Source of the DNA: CAYWFU01 sp964457585
Lineage (GTDB): Bacteria > JACRDZ01
NCBI GenBank assembly: GCA_964457585.1
Contig: CAYWFU010000006.1
Span: forward strand, 12,960-76,959
DNA length: 64,000 nt
Reading direction: 5' to 3'
The stretch's first letter is position 1; every line of letters begins with the position of its first letter. The notes below the pieces were generated by a model. That model was not told the origin of the DNA, did no database searches, and was given only the letters and a program-made list of their open reading frames with translations. Of the stretch, positions 34,779 to 44,561 are shown piece by piece. A program made the position numbers and the translations under genes.

Positions 34779-37247
34779 ATGAAAAATTGGTTAAATAGAA
34801 TTAGTTCAGGATTTTTTTTTATCTCTCTCACAACTTTAATTTATGAAATTCTTTTAATAAGGATTCTTTCTGTTTTAATGTTTTATAGTATTGTTTCGCT
34901 TACTGTTTCCTTATCGCTTTTTGGAATAGGGCTGGGGGCGCTGTTTGTCTATCTTTTTCCGGATAAATTTCAAAAACAAAATATTCCAAAATTTGCCGGA
35001 ATTTATGCATGTACAATAATTATCCCGAATCTTTTATTTATAATTATAGATTTATATCCAATGTATTTTTCTAACATAATAAACATTTTCCACCCACCAT
35101 TATATCAACCTTTTAAAACAACTTTTTATACATCAGGATTATCAGCTCAAACTTATCTTTATTTAGCAATTTTCTTTTTGTTAATTACTATTCCATTTTT
35201 TTTTAGCGGAATAACAACAAGTCTTCTGATTTCATCCTATAATCAGGATATCAGTAATCTTTATTTTTTTGATTTAATTGGAGCAAGCTGCGGGAGTTTT
35301 TTAGTTATACCTTTGCTAAATTATTTTGGACCTTTACCATCTATTTATATAAATTCAGGATTAGCATTCACAGGTGTGTTTTTGCTTTTAAACAAATCAT
35401 CTGCAAAAACAACTATAGCTTTATTCAGTATAATCGTATGTTTAATGTTTATATCATGGAGCTCTTTTTATTATCAAGTACCTGAAATCAAATTTGTAAG
35501 AGGGCAATATGAACCAAATATACTTTATTCAAAATGGAATGCAATGTCCAGAGTTGTTGTGTATTCAGGTAAAATACAAATGTTTCCGGATAGAATAGGC
35601 AATACTCATGGCTATATAAGCAAAACATATGATGGTAATTTACCAGATCAAAAAGGTATGGTTATAAATGATACAGGATATACGCTCCTGATTAATTTTA
35701 ATAATGATTTAAAAAAAGTTGAATTTGTTAAATATCTTATTAATTCTTTTGTATACCATCTGGATGAAAATAGCAAAAAAAATGTATTAATCATTGGACC
35801 TGGAGGCGGAGAAGATATATTAGGAGCATATTCTTTTAATCCTGCTTCTATTACAGCAGTAGAACTTAATCCAACTGTAGTTGAAATTGTTAATGACCGT
35901 TTTCGTGATTTTACCGGAGCTCCATATCGTCTTCCGCGAGTAACAACAGTAATTGAAAATGCCCGCAGTTTTATAAAATATTCTCCCAACAAATATGATA
36001 TTATTTTTGGTTCATTGGTATTTGAATGGTTTGAACCAGTAGCAGGAGCATTTACATTAAGTCAAAGTAATTTATATACATTTGAAGGATTTTCAGATTA
36101 TTTTAATCATCTTACTCCTGACGGAATTTTTAATATCTGCCGTGTTAGCGATAGGCGCTCTCTGCGTTTTACAGCAATGGCAATAGAATCTCTGAAAAAG
36201 ATTGGCAAAAAAAATCCCGCACAGCATATATTTATTGCAACCAGCGGAAGACGCGGAGGAGGATTTGGGAGTTTCATTTTTAAGAAAAGCCCATTAACTG
36301 TTAAAGAACTCGAAGTATTAAAAAATACTGCGAATAAAATGAATTTTAAAATATTGTATTCACCCGATTTAAAAATTAAGAATAAATTTTATGATCTAAT
36401 AAAAACACAAAATCTCAATGATTATTATCAAAAGAATGAGTATAATTTTAGACTTGCAACAGATGATAAACCATTTTTTGATTTTTTAATTAAACCATCA
36501 GTATTTTTTTCAACAAATTTCTGGCTTGAATCTTCCAATTTTGAGGATCAATCAATATATATATTAAAAATCTTTTTTATTTTTGCCGTTATTATGGTGG
36601 GAATTTTATTTGCTATTCCTTTTATATTTTCAGCAAAAACAATTAGCAATAATAATTTCAATACTTCACTTATACTTATTTATTTTGGTTGTCTTGGATT
36701 TGGTTATATGCTGATTGAAATAGCCTTAATGAATAAATTCAATGTACTGATTTCACATCCAACTCTTTCTATCTCAATCATACTATTTTCAATGTTATCA
36801 GCAGGCGGATTTGGAAGTTTAGCAACAAATAAAATTAAAAGTGATTTGAAAAATCTTATTATAATACTTCTAATTTTAAATATTATAATTTTTGTTTATA
36901 TTATATTTGTAAATACATGGCTAAAAAGCATTGATGACAGTAGATTTTTATATCGGACAATAAAAAGCATACTAACTCTTTTACCATTGAGTTTTTTTAT
37001 GGGAATGCCATTCCCGTTAGGATTAAAAGTACTTAAAAATGAAAATTCTATAATTCCCTGGATATGGAGTATTAACTCAGGAATGGGAGTATTAGGCGCA
37101 ATGTTCGCTTTCATATTTGCGCTCAATTTTGGTTTTACTTATACACTTTATATTGCTTTTGGAATATATTTATTAGCAATAATGATTTGTATATTGATGG
37201 CTATTAAGTCTTCACAACTTAAGTTCAAAATAGTATTTAATTTTTAA
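34779..37247 (+). CDS. Membrane-embedded spermidine synthase-like protein
   Basis: An 822-residue protein with about six TM helices at the N-terminus, a soluble spermidine-synthase-like Rossmann domain, and about seven more TM helices. The methyltransferase-like core shows VLIIGPGGGEDILGAYSF and ITAVELNPTVVEIV (SAM/dcSAM binding), then IIFGSLVFEW. Such 'fused MFS/spermidine synthase' proteins are widespread and mostly uncharacterised. Polyamine transfer is not demonstrated and the C-terminal TM block resembles a transporter or flippase-type bundle. It follows the hydrolase by 19 nt. Confidence 0.8.
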   Translation: MKNWLNRISSGFFFISLTTLIYEILLIRILSVLMFYSIVSLTVSLSLFGIGLGALFVYLFPDKFQKQNIPKFAGIYACTIIIPNLLFIIIDLYPMYFSNIINIFHPPLYQPFKTTFYTSGLSAQTYLYLAIFFLLITIPFFFSGITTSLLISSYNQDISNLYFFDLIGASCGSFLVIPLLNYFGPLPSIYINSGLAFTGVFLLLNKSSAKTTIALFSIIVCLMFISWSSFYYQVPEIKFVRGQYEPNILYSKWNAMSRVVVYSGKIQMFPDRIGNTHGYISKTYDGNLPDQKGMVINDTGYTLLINFNNDLKKVEFVKYLINSFVYHLDENSKKNVLIIGPGGGEDILGAYSFNPASITAVELNPTVVEIVNDRFRDFTGAPYRLPRVTTVIENARSFIKYSPNKYDIIFGSLVFEWFEPVAGAFTLSQSNLYTFEGFSDYFNHLTPDGIFNICRVSDRRSLRFTAMAIESLKKIGKKNPAQHIFIATSGRRGGGFGSFIFKKSPLTVKELEVLKNTANKMNFKILYSPDLKIKNKFYDLIKTQNLNDYYQKNEYNFRLATDDKPFFDFLIKPSVFFSTNFWLESSNFEDQSIYILKIFFIFAVIMVGILFAIPFIFSAKTISNNNFNTSLILIYFGCLGFGYMLIEIALMNKFNVLISHPTLSISIILFSMLSAGGFGSLATNKIKSDLKNLIIILLILNIIIFVYIIFVNTWLKSIDDSRFLYRTIKSILTLLPLSFFMGMPFPLGLKVLKNENSIIPWIWSINSGMGVLGAMFAFIFALNFGFTYTLYIAFGIYLLAIMICILMAIKSSQLKFKIVFNF

Positions 37248-37351
37248 ATTTATTTATATCCGCTAAAGGATTACAATAAATTACAAAAGCAAATTATTCC
37301 TTAGTGCCTTTGTAACTATCTTATATTTTATGTTTAACTAATACTTCATAA

Positions 37352-38416
37352 CTATTCTACTGCAAATTTTGCCACCATATCTCCTACATCACTTGTGCTG
37401 TAACCCATTTTGCCGGCAGACAGGCTTTTTAATTTTTCTTTAACTACTTTTATAATTGCTTTTTCAATTCTATTCGCTGCATTTGGAAAACCTAAATAAT
37501 CAAGCATCATCTGCCCTGCTCCTATTGCAGCAAGCGGATTTATTATATTCTGCCCGGTATATTTAGGAGCTGAACCGCCAATAGGTTCAAACATTGAAAC
37601 TCCCTGAGGATTAATATTTCCACCAGCGGCAATTCCCATTCCACCCTGAATCATTGCGCCTAAATCAGTAATAATATCTCCAAACATATTATCAGTCACG
37701 ATAACATCAAACCATTCTGGATTTTTTACCATCCACATACAGGTTGCGTCAACATGAGCATAATCAGTTTTTATATCTGTATATTCTTTTGCAATCTCTT
37801 CAAATGCCCGCATCCATAAATCAAAAGCAAAAGTTAATACATTGGTTTTGCCGCAAAGAGTTAATTTATTGTTTTTCTTTCTTTTTCTTGTAAGATCAAA
37901 AGCAAATCTAAGACAGCGTTCAACACCGCGCCGTGTATTAATTGATTCCTGTATTGCAACTTCGTCCTGAGTCCCTTTTTTCAAAAATCCGCCTGCTCCG
38001 GTGTAAAGCCCTTCAGTATTTTCACGAACAACAATAAAATCAATATCATCCGGAGTTTTATCTTTAAGAGGAGTATCAACTCCAGGATAAAGTTTTACCG
38101 GACGCAGATTTATATATTGATCTAATTCAAATCGCAATCTTAACAAAATACCTTTTTCCAGTATCCCGGGTTTAACATCAGGATGACCTATAGCTCCAAG
38201 ATAAATTGCATCAAATTTTTTTAGTTCCTGAACTACACTATCTGGAAGAACTTCACCTGTTTTCAAAAATCTAGCACCGCCTAAATCATAATGCACTGTT
38301 TCATAATTAAAATTTTCTATTTTAGATACTGCTTTTATTACTTTCAACCCTTCATTAATAACCTCTGATCCTGTGCCATCGCCAGGAATTGCTGCAATTT
38401 TAAAACTTTTTCCCAT
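37352..38416 (-). CDS. leuB: 3-isopropylmalate dehydrogenase-family enzyme
   Basis: This 354-residue beta-decarboxylating dehydrogenase has AIPGDGTGSEV at the N-terminus, LLRLRFELDQYINLRPVKLYPG for substrate arginines, VVRENTEGLYTG, the catalytic Lys/Asp region KTNVLTFAFDLW and VTDNMFGDIITDLGAMIQGG, and EPIGGSAPKYTG. Leucine synthesis is the likely role, but close relatives act on tartrate/malate or homoisocitrate and no leuA or leuCD lies nearby, so specificity is moderate. The start follows a GGAG box. lepA lies 33 nt upstream on the same strand. Confidence 0.85.
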   Translation of the reverse strand: MGKSFKIAAIPGDGTGSEVINEGLKVIKAVSKIENFNYETVHYDLGGARFLKTGEVLPDSVVQELKKFDAIYLGAIGHPDVKPGILEKGILLRLRFELDQYINLRPVKLYPGVDTPLKDKTPDDIDFIVVRENTEGLYTGAGGFLKKGTQDEVAIQESINTRRGVERCLRFAFDLTRKRKKNNKLTLCGKTNVLTFAFDLWMRAFEEIAKEYTDIKTDYAHVDATCMWMVKNPEWFDVIVTDNMFGDIITDLGAMIQGGMGIAAGGNINPQGVSMFEPIGGSAPKYTGQNIINPLAAIGAGQMMLDYLGFPNAANRIEKAIIKVVKEKLKSLSAGKMGYSTSDVGDMVAKFAVE

Positions 38417-38449
38417 AAAATTTAAATCTCCTTTCTTATTTATTAAATC

Positions 38450-40249
38450 CTATTTATTAACTTTTAAAATAGCCATAAAAGCTTCCTGTGGAATATTTAC
38501 CACTCCAACTTGTTTCATTCGCTTTTTACCTTCTTTTTGTTTTTCAAGAAGCTTTCGTTTTCGTGTAATATCACCGCCATAACATTTTGCAAGAACATTT
38601 TTTCGTAAAGCTTTTATTGTTTCTCTGGCTATTACTCTTGAACCAATAGCCGCCTGCAATGCCACATCATACATCTGGCGCGGAATAATTTCTGTTAATT
38701 TTGAAACGAGTTCTCTGGAATAAGTGTATGCTTTATCACGATGAATTATAAAAGAAAGAGCATCTACCTTATCTCCATTTATCAATATGTTAACTTTTAC
38801 CATATGTGCAGGTTTATATCCGATTAATTCATAGTCAAGGGAAGCATAGCCCTGACTGAATGATTTTAATTTATCATAGAAATCAAGAACTATTTCTGAT
38901 AAAGGCAATTCATAAGTAAGCATTGCATGCGCTTCATCTAAATATTCTATCCCTTTATATACTCCTCTGCGGTCCTGCGCTAACTGCATTATTGCCCCAA
39001 TGTATTTACTCGGCAGCATAATAGTAGCTTTAATATAAGGCTCCTCAATTCGTTCAATACTGCCTTTTTCAGGAAATTTCACCGGATTTTCAATTACTAT
39101 TTTTTCTCCACCCTCCATATATATACAATAAATAACATTAGGTGCAGTAGTTAACAGGCTGAGATTGAATTCCCTTTCCAACCGTTCCTGAATAATTTCC
39201 ATATGCAATAATCCTAGAAACCCACAGCGAAAGCCAAAACCCAGTGCTTCAGATGTTTCCGGTTCAAAAGAAAACGAAGCATCATTCAATTTAAGCTTTT
39301 CCAGCGCTTCCTTAAGAAGAGGATAATCTCCACTGTTAGTTGGATATAACCCTGCAAATACCATAGGAGTAATTTTTTTAAATCCCGGGAACTGTTCATG
39401 TGTGGGATTATTCGCTTCAGTTATAGTATCTCCCATTGATATCATATTAATATTTTTAATACCGGCAATTATATATCCTACTTCACCAACCGAAAGTTTA
39501 TCTATTGGTCTTCTTTCTAAAGTAAGAGTTCCTACTTCATCAATAACATTGATTTCTCCATTGGACATGAATTTTATATTCATTCCATGTGTGATGCTTC
39601 CATCAATAATACGAACATATATAATTACACCGCGATATATATCGTATAGGGAATCAAATATAATTGCTTTAAGCGGTTTATTTAAACTGCCTTCTGGTGA
39701 AGGAATTCTATTCACTATTGCTTCAAGAATGTCCTCTGTTCCTATCCCTTGTTTAGCACTGGTTAAAATTATATCTTCTTTTTCCAATCCCAGAACTGAA
39801 ATAATTTGATTTGTTGTTCCCTCCACATCAGCATTGGGCAAGTCAATTTTATTTATTACCGGAATAATTTTTAAATCCTGTTCAAACGCTAAAAATGCAT
39901 TTGCAAGTGTCTGCGCTTCTATTCCCTGAGAAGCGTCCACAACAAGTATTGCTCCTTCACATGCTGCAATACTGCGCGATACTTCATAACTGAAATCCAC
40001 ATGACCAGGTGTATCTATTAGATTAATAATATAACTATTTCCATTCTTAGCTTCATAATTCATACGCACTGCCTGTGCTTTGATGGTAATACCGCGTTCA
40101 CGTTCTAAATCCATACTGTCAAGTACCTGATCACGCATTTTACGTTCTGATATTGTATTAGTAAACTGTAATAATCTGTCAGCTAATGTAGATTTGCCGT
40201 GATCAATATGTGCAATAATACAAAAATTGCGAATATTTTTATGATTCAT
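38450..40249 (-). CDS. lepA: Elongation factor 4 (LepA) GTPase
   Basis: This translational GTPase acts on the ribosome, with roles in back-translocation and 30S biogenesis. G1 is IAHIDHGKSTLADRL, G3 DTPGHVDF, G4 INKIDLPN; the EF-G-like domains III and V follow, and the LepA-specific C-terminal domain ends with KRKLLEKQKEGKKRMKQVG. At 599 residues it is full-length. It is minus-strand between alr and leuB. Confidence 0.97.
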   Translation of the reverse strand: MNHKNIRNFCIIAHIDHGKSTLADRLLQFTNTISERKMRDQVLDSMDLERERGITIKAQAVRMNYEAKNGNSYIINLIDTPGHVDFSYEVSRSIAACEGAILVVDASQGIEAQTLANAFLAFEQDLKIIPVINKIDLPNADVEGTTNQIISVLGLEKEDIILTSAKQGIGTEDILEAIVNRIPSPEGSLNKPLKAIIFDSLYDIYRGVIIYVRIIDGSITHGMNIKFMSNGEINVIDEVGTLTLERRPIDKLSVGEVGYIIAGIKNINMISMGDTITEANNPTHEQFPGFKKITPMVFAGLYPTNSGDYPLLKEALEKLKLNDASFSFEPETSEALGFGFRCGFLGLLHMEIIQERLEREFNLSLLTTAPNVIYCIYMEGGEKIVIENPVKFPEKGSIERIEEPYIKATIMLPSKYIGAIMQLAQDRRGVYKGIEYLDEAHAMLTYELPLSEIVLDFYDKLKSFSQGYASLDYELIGYKPAHMVKVNILINGDKVDALSFIIHRDKAYTYSRELVSKLTEIIPRQMYDVALQAAIGSRVIARETIKALRKNVLAKCYGGDITRKRKLLEKQKEGKKRMKQVGVVNIPQEAFMAILKVNK

Positions 40250-40274
40250 TTTTTATTCTTTCTGAATTAGGGGG

Positions 40275-41450
40275 TTAGATGTATCTAATATTTTTTATTT
40301 TTCCTTCATGTATATAAACTCGAGGAATGCGCGGTCCAATTTTACTTACTATTTCATAATTTATTGTTCCTATTTTTTCTGCTAATTCATCAGCACTTAT
40401 TTTTTCTTTCCCATCCTGTCCAATCAAAGTAACTATTTCTCCATTTTTAACTTGAGGGAAATCCGTAATATCTATCATAATACTGTCCATACATACAGTA
40501 CCTGCAACCTTTACTCTTTTTCCATGCAGCAAAACTTCAGCCCTATTGGATAATAATCTGGAATATCCATCTGCATAACCAATTGGAACAGTTGCAATTA
40601 TACTCGGACGATTAGTAATGAAAGTACGTCCATAACTTATTGAAGTCCCTTCTGGAACGTGTTTTATAAAAGCGATTTTTGCTTTAAGCTGCATTGCTGG
40701 CTCTAATTCAATAACATCTTTCGATTCACTATCCGGATATAGACCATAAATAGATAATCCTGGACGAACCAGATTAAAATGCGTAAAAGGATATTTTATC
40801 AAAGCAGCGCTGTTGGCTGCATGTATAAAGTTGAAGATTATACCTTTTTCTTTTGCTTTTTGCAAAACATTATTGAAAATATTAAATTGTTTACGCGTAA
40901 AATTTTCAGATTGATCTGCTATAGCAAAATGCGTTAATATCCCTTCCGGGTTTAAATTTTTATAATTTTCGAATTCATTAAAAAAATCTGAAAATTTTTC
41001 CGGGTCAAGTCCTACTCGTCCCATACCGGTATCAATCTTAATATGAACCGGTAAAATTTTTTTCTGTTTTATACTTTCTTTATTTAGATATTGTGCTAAT
41101 TCTTTTGTATAAACAAATGGGGTAAGATCATTTTTTACAATTTCTTTTACATCATCAGATAAAACTGCATTTGTAATAAAAATTCTGCTTTTTATTCCTG
41201 TTTTACGCAATACTATTGCTTCATAACATGATGCTGTTCCTAAAAAATCTGCTCCGTTCTTTAAAACAATATCTGCTATTTCTTGTGCTCCATGTCCATA
41301 AGCGTTGGCTTTTACAACAGCCATAATTTTTACATTATCACCGGTTATTTCTTTAAGCTTTTTTATATTATGTGATACATTATCAAGATTTATTTCTACC
41401 CATGTATTATAATTATTCATTATCATTTTATCCATTTTATACAAAATCAT
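40275..41450 (-). CDS. alr: Alanine racemase
   Basis: This PLP enzyme makes D-alanine for peptidoglycan. The PLP lysine lies in MAVVKANAYGHG, the Tyr of the second catalytic pair in SYGRTFITN, with HIKIDTGMGRVG and PVCMD-like VCMDSIMIDIT also present. The frame has several possible starts (41450, 41435, 41426, 41420); ATG 41420 gives MNNYNTWVEINLDNVSHN, the usual family beginning, but no strong ribosome site discriminates. Coordinates give the longest frame. Confidence 0.94.
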   Translation of the reverse strand: MILYKMDKMIMNNYNTWVEINLDNVSHNIKKLKEITGDNVKIMAVVKANAYGHGAQEIADIVLKNGADFLGTASCYEAIVLRKTGIKSRIFITNAVLSDDVKEIVKNDLTPFVYTKELAQYLNKESIKQKKILPVHIKIDTGMGRVGLDPEKFSDFFNEFENYKNLNPEGILTHFAIADQSENFTRKQFNIFNNVLQKAKEKGIIFNFIHAANSAALIKYPFTHFNLVRPGLSIYGLYPDSESKDVIELEPAMQLKAKIAFIKHVPEGTSISYGRTFITNRPSIIATVPIGYADGYSRLLSNRAEVLLHGKRVKVAGTVCMDSIMIDITDFPQVKNGEIVTLIGQDGKEKISADELAEKIGTINYEIVSKIGPRIPRVYIHEGKIKNIRYI

Positions 41451-41485
41451 ATGCTAAAAAACACAAGGATTAAGATTCCAATTGT

Positions 41486-41881
41486 TTAAGGATTATTTCT
41501 TTTAACAATATATTTAACATTTTTTAGATTTTTAAAATGTTCGTCCTGCGTCCATAAAGTCGCATTATATTTTAAAGTAATTGCATAAATTATACTATCT
41601 GCCATAGGAATTTTATAATTATAACTTATTTTTGCGGCTTGTAAAGAAATAGAATCGTCAATATTTTCTATTTGATATTTTCGTAATTGAGCTATTGTTT
41701 GAATTGCAGTATCTTCGTTTACTTCTATAAGGATTTTTTTAAACATTTCATAAATAATAATAACAGGAACTATTATTTCCCATTTCTTATCATATATAAT
41801 TTTCGCAAAAATATCTGCATTTGGACCATCAGCAAAATATTCCAACCAGCAGTTTGTATCAATAATTATAATATTATTCAT
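41486..41881 (-). CDS. vapC: VapC-type PIN-domain toxin
   Basis: A 131-residue PIN ribonuclease. The first acid is in IIIDTNCWLEYF, the second near IYEMFKK, and the third and fourth in IPMADSIIYAIT and LWTQDEHF. It overlaps the upstream antitoxin by ATGA (41881-41878), the classic coupled arrangement. RNA target (often initiator tRNA) is not predictable. Confidence 0.88.
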   Translation of the reverse strand: MNNIIIIDTNCWLEYFADGPNADIFAKIIYDKKWEIIVPVIIIYEMFKKILIEVNEDTAIQTIAQLRKYQIENIDDSISLQAAKISYNYKIPMADSIIYAITLKYNATLWTQDEHFKNLKNVKYIVKRNNP

Positions 41882-42084
41882 AATCTGTCATCTTCCCTTA
41901 TAATTTTAGTATCCATCCCTTTTAAAAATCCACGCATTGATTTTATATCTTTCTCTTTAACTATTTCAATTCTTCCTTCATAAGGTAAAACAACAACTTC
42001 TTCCCCTGATTTAAAATTATATTTTTTGCGTATTTCTTTAGGAATTACTATCTGATATTTTGGTGATATTTTTGTAGTTGTCAT
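41878..42084 (-). CDS. vapB: AbrB/VapB-type antitoxin
   Basis: A 68-residue swapped-hairpin AbrB domain: TTKISPKYQIVIPKEIRKKY and GEEVVVLPYEGRIEIVKE. The C-terminal tail (SMRGFLKGMDTKI) would bind the toxin. AAAGGAGA precedes the ATG. It sits immediately upstream of vapC and behind a promoter with an operator-like palindrome. Confidence 0.88.
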   Translation of the reverse strand: MTTTKISPKYQIVIPKEIRKKYNFKSGEEVVVLPYEGRIEIVKEKDIKSMRGFLKGMDTKIIREDDRL

Positions 42085-42119
42085 CTCTCTTCTCCTTTCG
42101 ATAATATAATTGTACTACA

Positions 42120-42148
42120 AATGTATCATCGATACAAATATTTGTCAA
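42120..42148 (-). promoter_or_regulatory. vapBC promoter with palindromic operator
   Basis: On the minus strand TTGACA (42148-42143) and TACATT (42125-42120) are 17 nt apart. The palindrome tgtatc-atc-gataca (42122-42136) overlaps the -10 region and part of the spacer, as expected for autoregulation by VapB. Confidence 0.65.
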
Positions 42149-42200
42149 TTTTCAAGAAATATGCTCGGTAACGCCTCAGTTATTGGTGGCACACGTAAAA

Positions 42201-42253
42201 GTCACCAGTCACCAGTAAAAAGATTTCAGCACCTTTAACTAGTGACTGGTGAC
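42201..42253. repeat. Inverted ccagtcaccagt repeat
   Basis: gtcaccagtcaccagt (42201-42216) is complementary to actagtgactggtgac (42238-42253). Part of the same loose family as 4992-5020. It lies between vapB and the recQ fragment. Confidence 0.6.
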
Positions 42254-42293
42254 CTGAAAACTGGTGATATAAATGTATAAATCAATCAACAAA

Positions 42294-42836
42294 TCATTTA
42301 AAAATTCCTCTCATAACTGAGGGATTACTATGCTCACTCACCCAGTTTTTAACTTCCTGAAATCTATAATTTTCAAAAATTCCAAATTTATCATTTTTTG
42401 TCAGCCGGTTTTTTGTGAATATAGGGGAATTTATTCCGCATAAATATTTTGTTATTGCCACATCTGACATTTTTTTCCTTTCAACTGAAATCATTAATAT
42501 TTTTAATTTTCCGGATTTTGCTTCTAATAATACTTTATTATACTCTTCTCTATTAAGCGTGGAATCAAGTCTGGCACTGGATATGTTTCTGCTTCTAAGA
42601 TAATCAAGCTGGTCTTTCATTAAAGAAAGTAGCGGTGAGATTACTAAAGTTATTCCAGGTAAAAGTAATGCTGGTAATTGGTAACACAAGGATTTTCCAC
42701 CACCAGTAATAAATATCGCTGCTGTTGACTCGCCCTGTAATAATCGCTCAATGACATCTTTTTGTCCTTGAATAAATTTAGTATAACCAAAATATGTGGA
42801 TAAATATTTTTCGAGGTTGATATTTGATAAAATCAT
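42294..42836 (-). pseudogene. Truncated RecQ-type DNA helicase
   Basis: Residues 1-120 are a good RecQ helicase N-terminus: FGYTKFIQGQKDVIERLLQG (Q/0 motif), FITGGGKSLCYQLPALLL (motif I) and VISPLLSLMKDQ (Ia). After LKILMISVER the DEAH motif II and all later helicase motifs are missing; the sequence jumps to a 60-residue tail (MSDVAITKYLCGINSP to MRGIFK) that looks like a C-terminal accessory domain of the same kind of protein. An internal deletion of most of the helicase is the simplest reading. Its ATG overlaps the stop of the upstream ATPase (ATGA). Confidence 0.75.
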
Positions 42837-43992
42837 TTCAATATTTTTCCATCCCACAGATCAAAAAGAAATTTGCGCCATGGTATTATTTCAATCTTTC
42901 CATGTATTCTTTTTTCTTTCTCATTGCAAACAACAATGCTTCTTTTTGGAGAAGCATCCTCCATAAAAGCCCACAAACCATTTAAATCCCTTGAGTCAAT
43001 ATGATTTGCGCTTTTTACTTCTATAGCTAATTCTCCATCGCCGATAATGTAATCTACTTCAAGTCCTGATTTTGTTCTCCAAAAATTTATTCGGAAATCA
43101 TTGCCGGTATAAGATCTATATGCTACAAACTCCATTAATATAAAATGCTCAAATGCTTTTCCAAACTCTGCGCCCTTTTCTTCTATTAGATATCTTTTAG
43201 TTATATATCCTGCAACACCTACATCAAAAAGGTAATATTTTGCAGCTTTTGTTATAACCTGCCGTGATTGTCTTTTTTTGAAAGGTTCTATTCTTATTGC
43301 TAGAAGGGTATCTACTAAGATTTGATAATATTCTTTAACTGTTTTTGAATCCACTCCACAGTCACGGGCGATATCAGCATAATTAGTAAGTTCACCATGC
43401 GAATAACCGAATGCATCAAAAAACCTTGAAAAAGCAGGAATATTGCGTGTCAGCCCTTCAGCAAAAACCTCTTCTTTTAAATAATCCTGTACATAAGATG
43501 CTAAAGATTTCTTTACATTTTCGCTGCTTTGCAAATAATGCAAAGGTATTAAGCCATGGTTCAATGCGCGAAGCAGGTTAAAATCTTGGATTTCTGCTGT
43601 AACAAGCGGAAACATTTCATAACGCCAGGCTCTCCCGCCTAAAAGATTAGCATGTCCTCGTTTTAATTTTCTTACGCTTGATCCGCAAAGAATAAACTTT
43701 AATCCTTTATTTTCTATTAACCAATGTACTTCATCAAGCACCTGATGAACTTTCTGAACTTCGTCAAGTATTATTGGAGCTTTGAGTTCAGTTTTATCTT
43801 TTGCCAGAAGCATTTCTCGCAAATAAGCAGGATTTTTCGAAACTTCAATAAACAAATCGGTTTTAAGAAAATCAAATACAATGCTGTCAGGAAAATGGTT
43901 TTTTAAATAAGTGGTCTTGCCTGTCTTCCTTGCGCCCCAGAGGAATGCAGATTGTTTAGCAGGTAATTCAATATTCGTTTTATATTATCCAT
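42833..43992 (-). pseudogene. AAA+ ATPase with DUF4143, 5' frameshift
   Basis: The frame encodes an ATPase of the DUF4143 type: Walker A FLWGARKTGKTTYLK, Walker B IILDEVQKV, sensor FILCGSSVRKL and the C-terminal nuclease-like part GLEVDYIIGDGELAIEVKS. The Walker A region lies upstream of any in-frame ATG. An ATG at 43992 with AGGA about 9 nt upstream begins MDNIK in another frame, and adding one A to the AAAA run at 43981-43978 would join it to TNIELPAKQSAF. So either a single-base deletion (or sequencing error) broke the gene, or translation uses an unusual start. Such ATPases often lie on mobile or defence islands. Confidence 0.75.
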
Positions 43993-44006
43993 ATGGAATG
44001 TCCTAC

Positions 44007-44056
44007 ATTTTAGTACGACTAAAATGGAATATAATCCATTTTGTTATAAATGTCAA
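44007..44056 (-). promoter_or_regulatory. Promoter and palindrome for the DUF4143 ATPase
   Basis: On the minus strand TTGACA (44056-44051) and TATATT (44033-44028) are 17 nt apart. The palindrome attttagt-acg-actaaaat (44007-44025) covers the expected transcription start, suggesting an operator. The 341-nt gap 43993-44333 holds this site and the phd promoter and no gene that I can see. Confidence 0.65.
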
Positions 44057-44272
44057 TAAAATTCATTTACAGATTTCACTTCTTACTTCATATTTAACAG
44101 CCATTTTCTAAACTTCTTGATTTTATTTATATTAACAATACTTTTTCTTTATGTCAATGTTACTGATGAGAATATTTAGTGTGAAAAACATAAATAAATT
44201 TCACCCATAGTAATTATACTATAATAATTAGTTCTATTATAAATTTTATCAATACAATACTGACAAAATCAC

Positions 44273-44312
44273 TTGACATGATAATGTGACTATGGTATTA
44301 TAACTATAGTCA
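44273..44312 (+). promoter_or_regulatory. phd-vapC promoter and operator
   Basis: TTGACA (44273-44278) and TATTAT (44296-44301) are 17 nt apart. The inverted repeat tgactat (44287-44293) / atagtca (44306-44312) straddles the -10 box, as expected for antitoxin autorepression. Confidence 0.75.
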
Positions 44313-44333
44313 TAAATAAAAGGAAACATAAAA

Positions 44334-44561
44334 ATGAAAATTGCAGCAGGAGAATTTAAAACAAAATGTCTTAAATTAATGGATCATGTCCAAAAATATC
44401 ATGAAGAGATTGTCATTACAAAATTTGGGAAATCTGTTGCAAAATTAAGCCCCATTGCAGAGGAGACACCAAAATCTTTATTTGGTTTTATGAAAGATTC
44501 TCTTGTTATAAAAGAAGATATCGTAAAATCAATTGGTGAGAAATGGAATGCCGATGAATGA
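44334..44561 (+). CDS. Phd/YefM-type antitoxin
   Basis: A 75-residue protein with the Phd/YefM start KIAAGEFKTKCLKLMDHVQ, then EIVITKFGKSVAKLSPI, the DNA-binding half. The C-terminal tail (FGFMKDSLVIKEDIVKSIG) is the toxin-binding part and carries the typical 'G.M.G...DI..P' pattern in altered form. AAAGGAAA precedes the ATG. The toxin gene overlaps its end. Confidence 0.88.
   Translation: MKIAAGEFKTKCLKLMDHVQKYHEEIVITKFGKSVAKLSPIAEETPKSLFGFMKDSLVIKEDIVKSIGEKWNADE

Noticed and set aside
38373..39809. Plus-strand ORFs opposite leuB and lepA
   Set aside because: Antisense shadows of strongly conserved genes.
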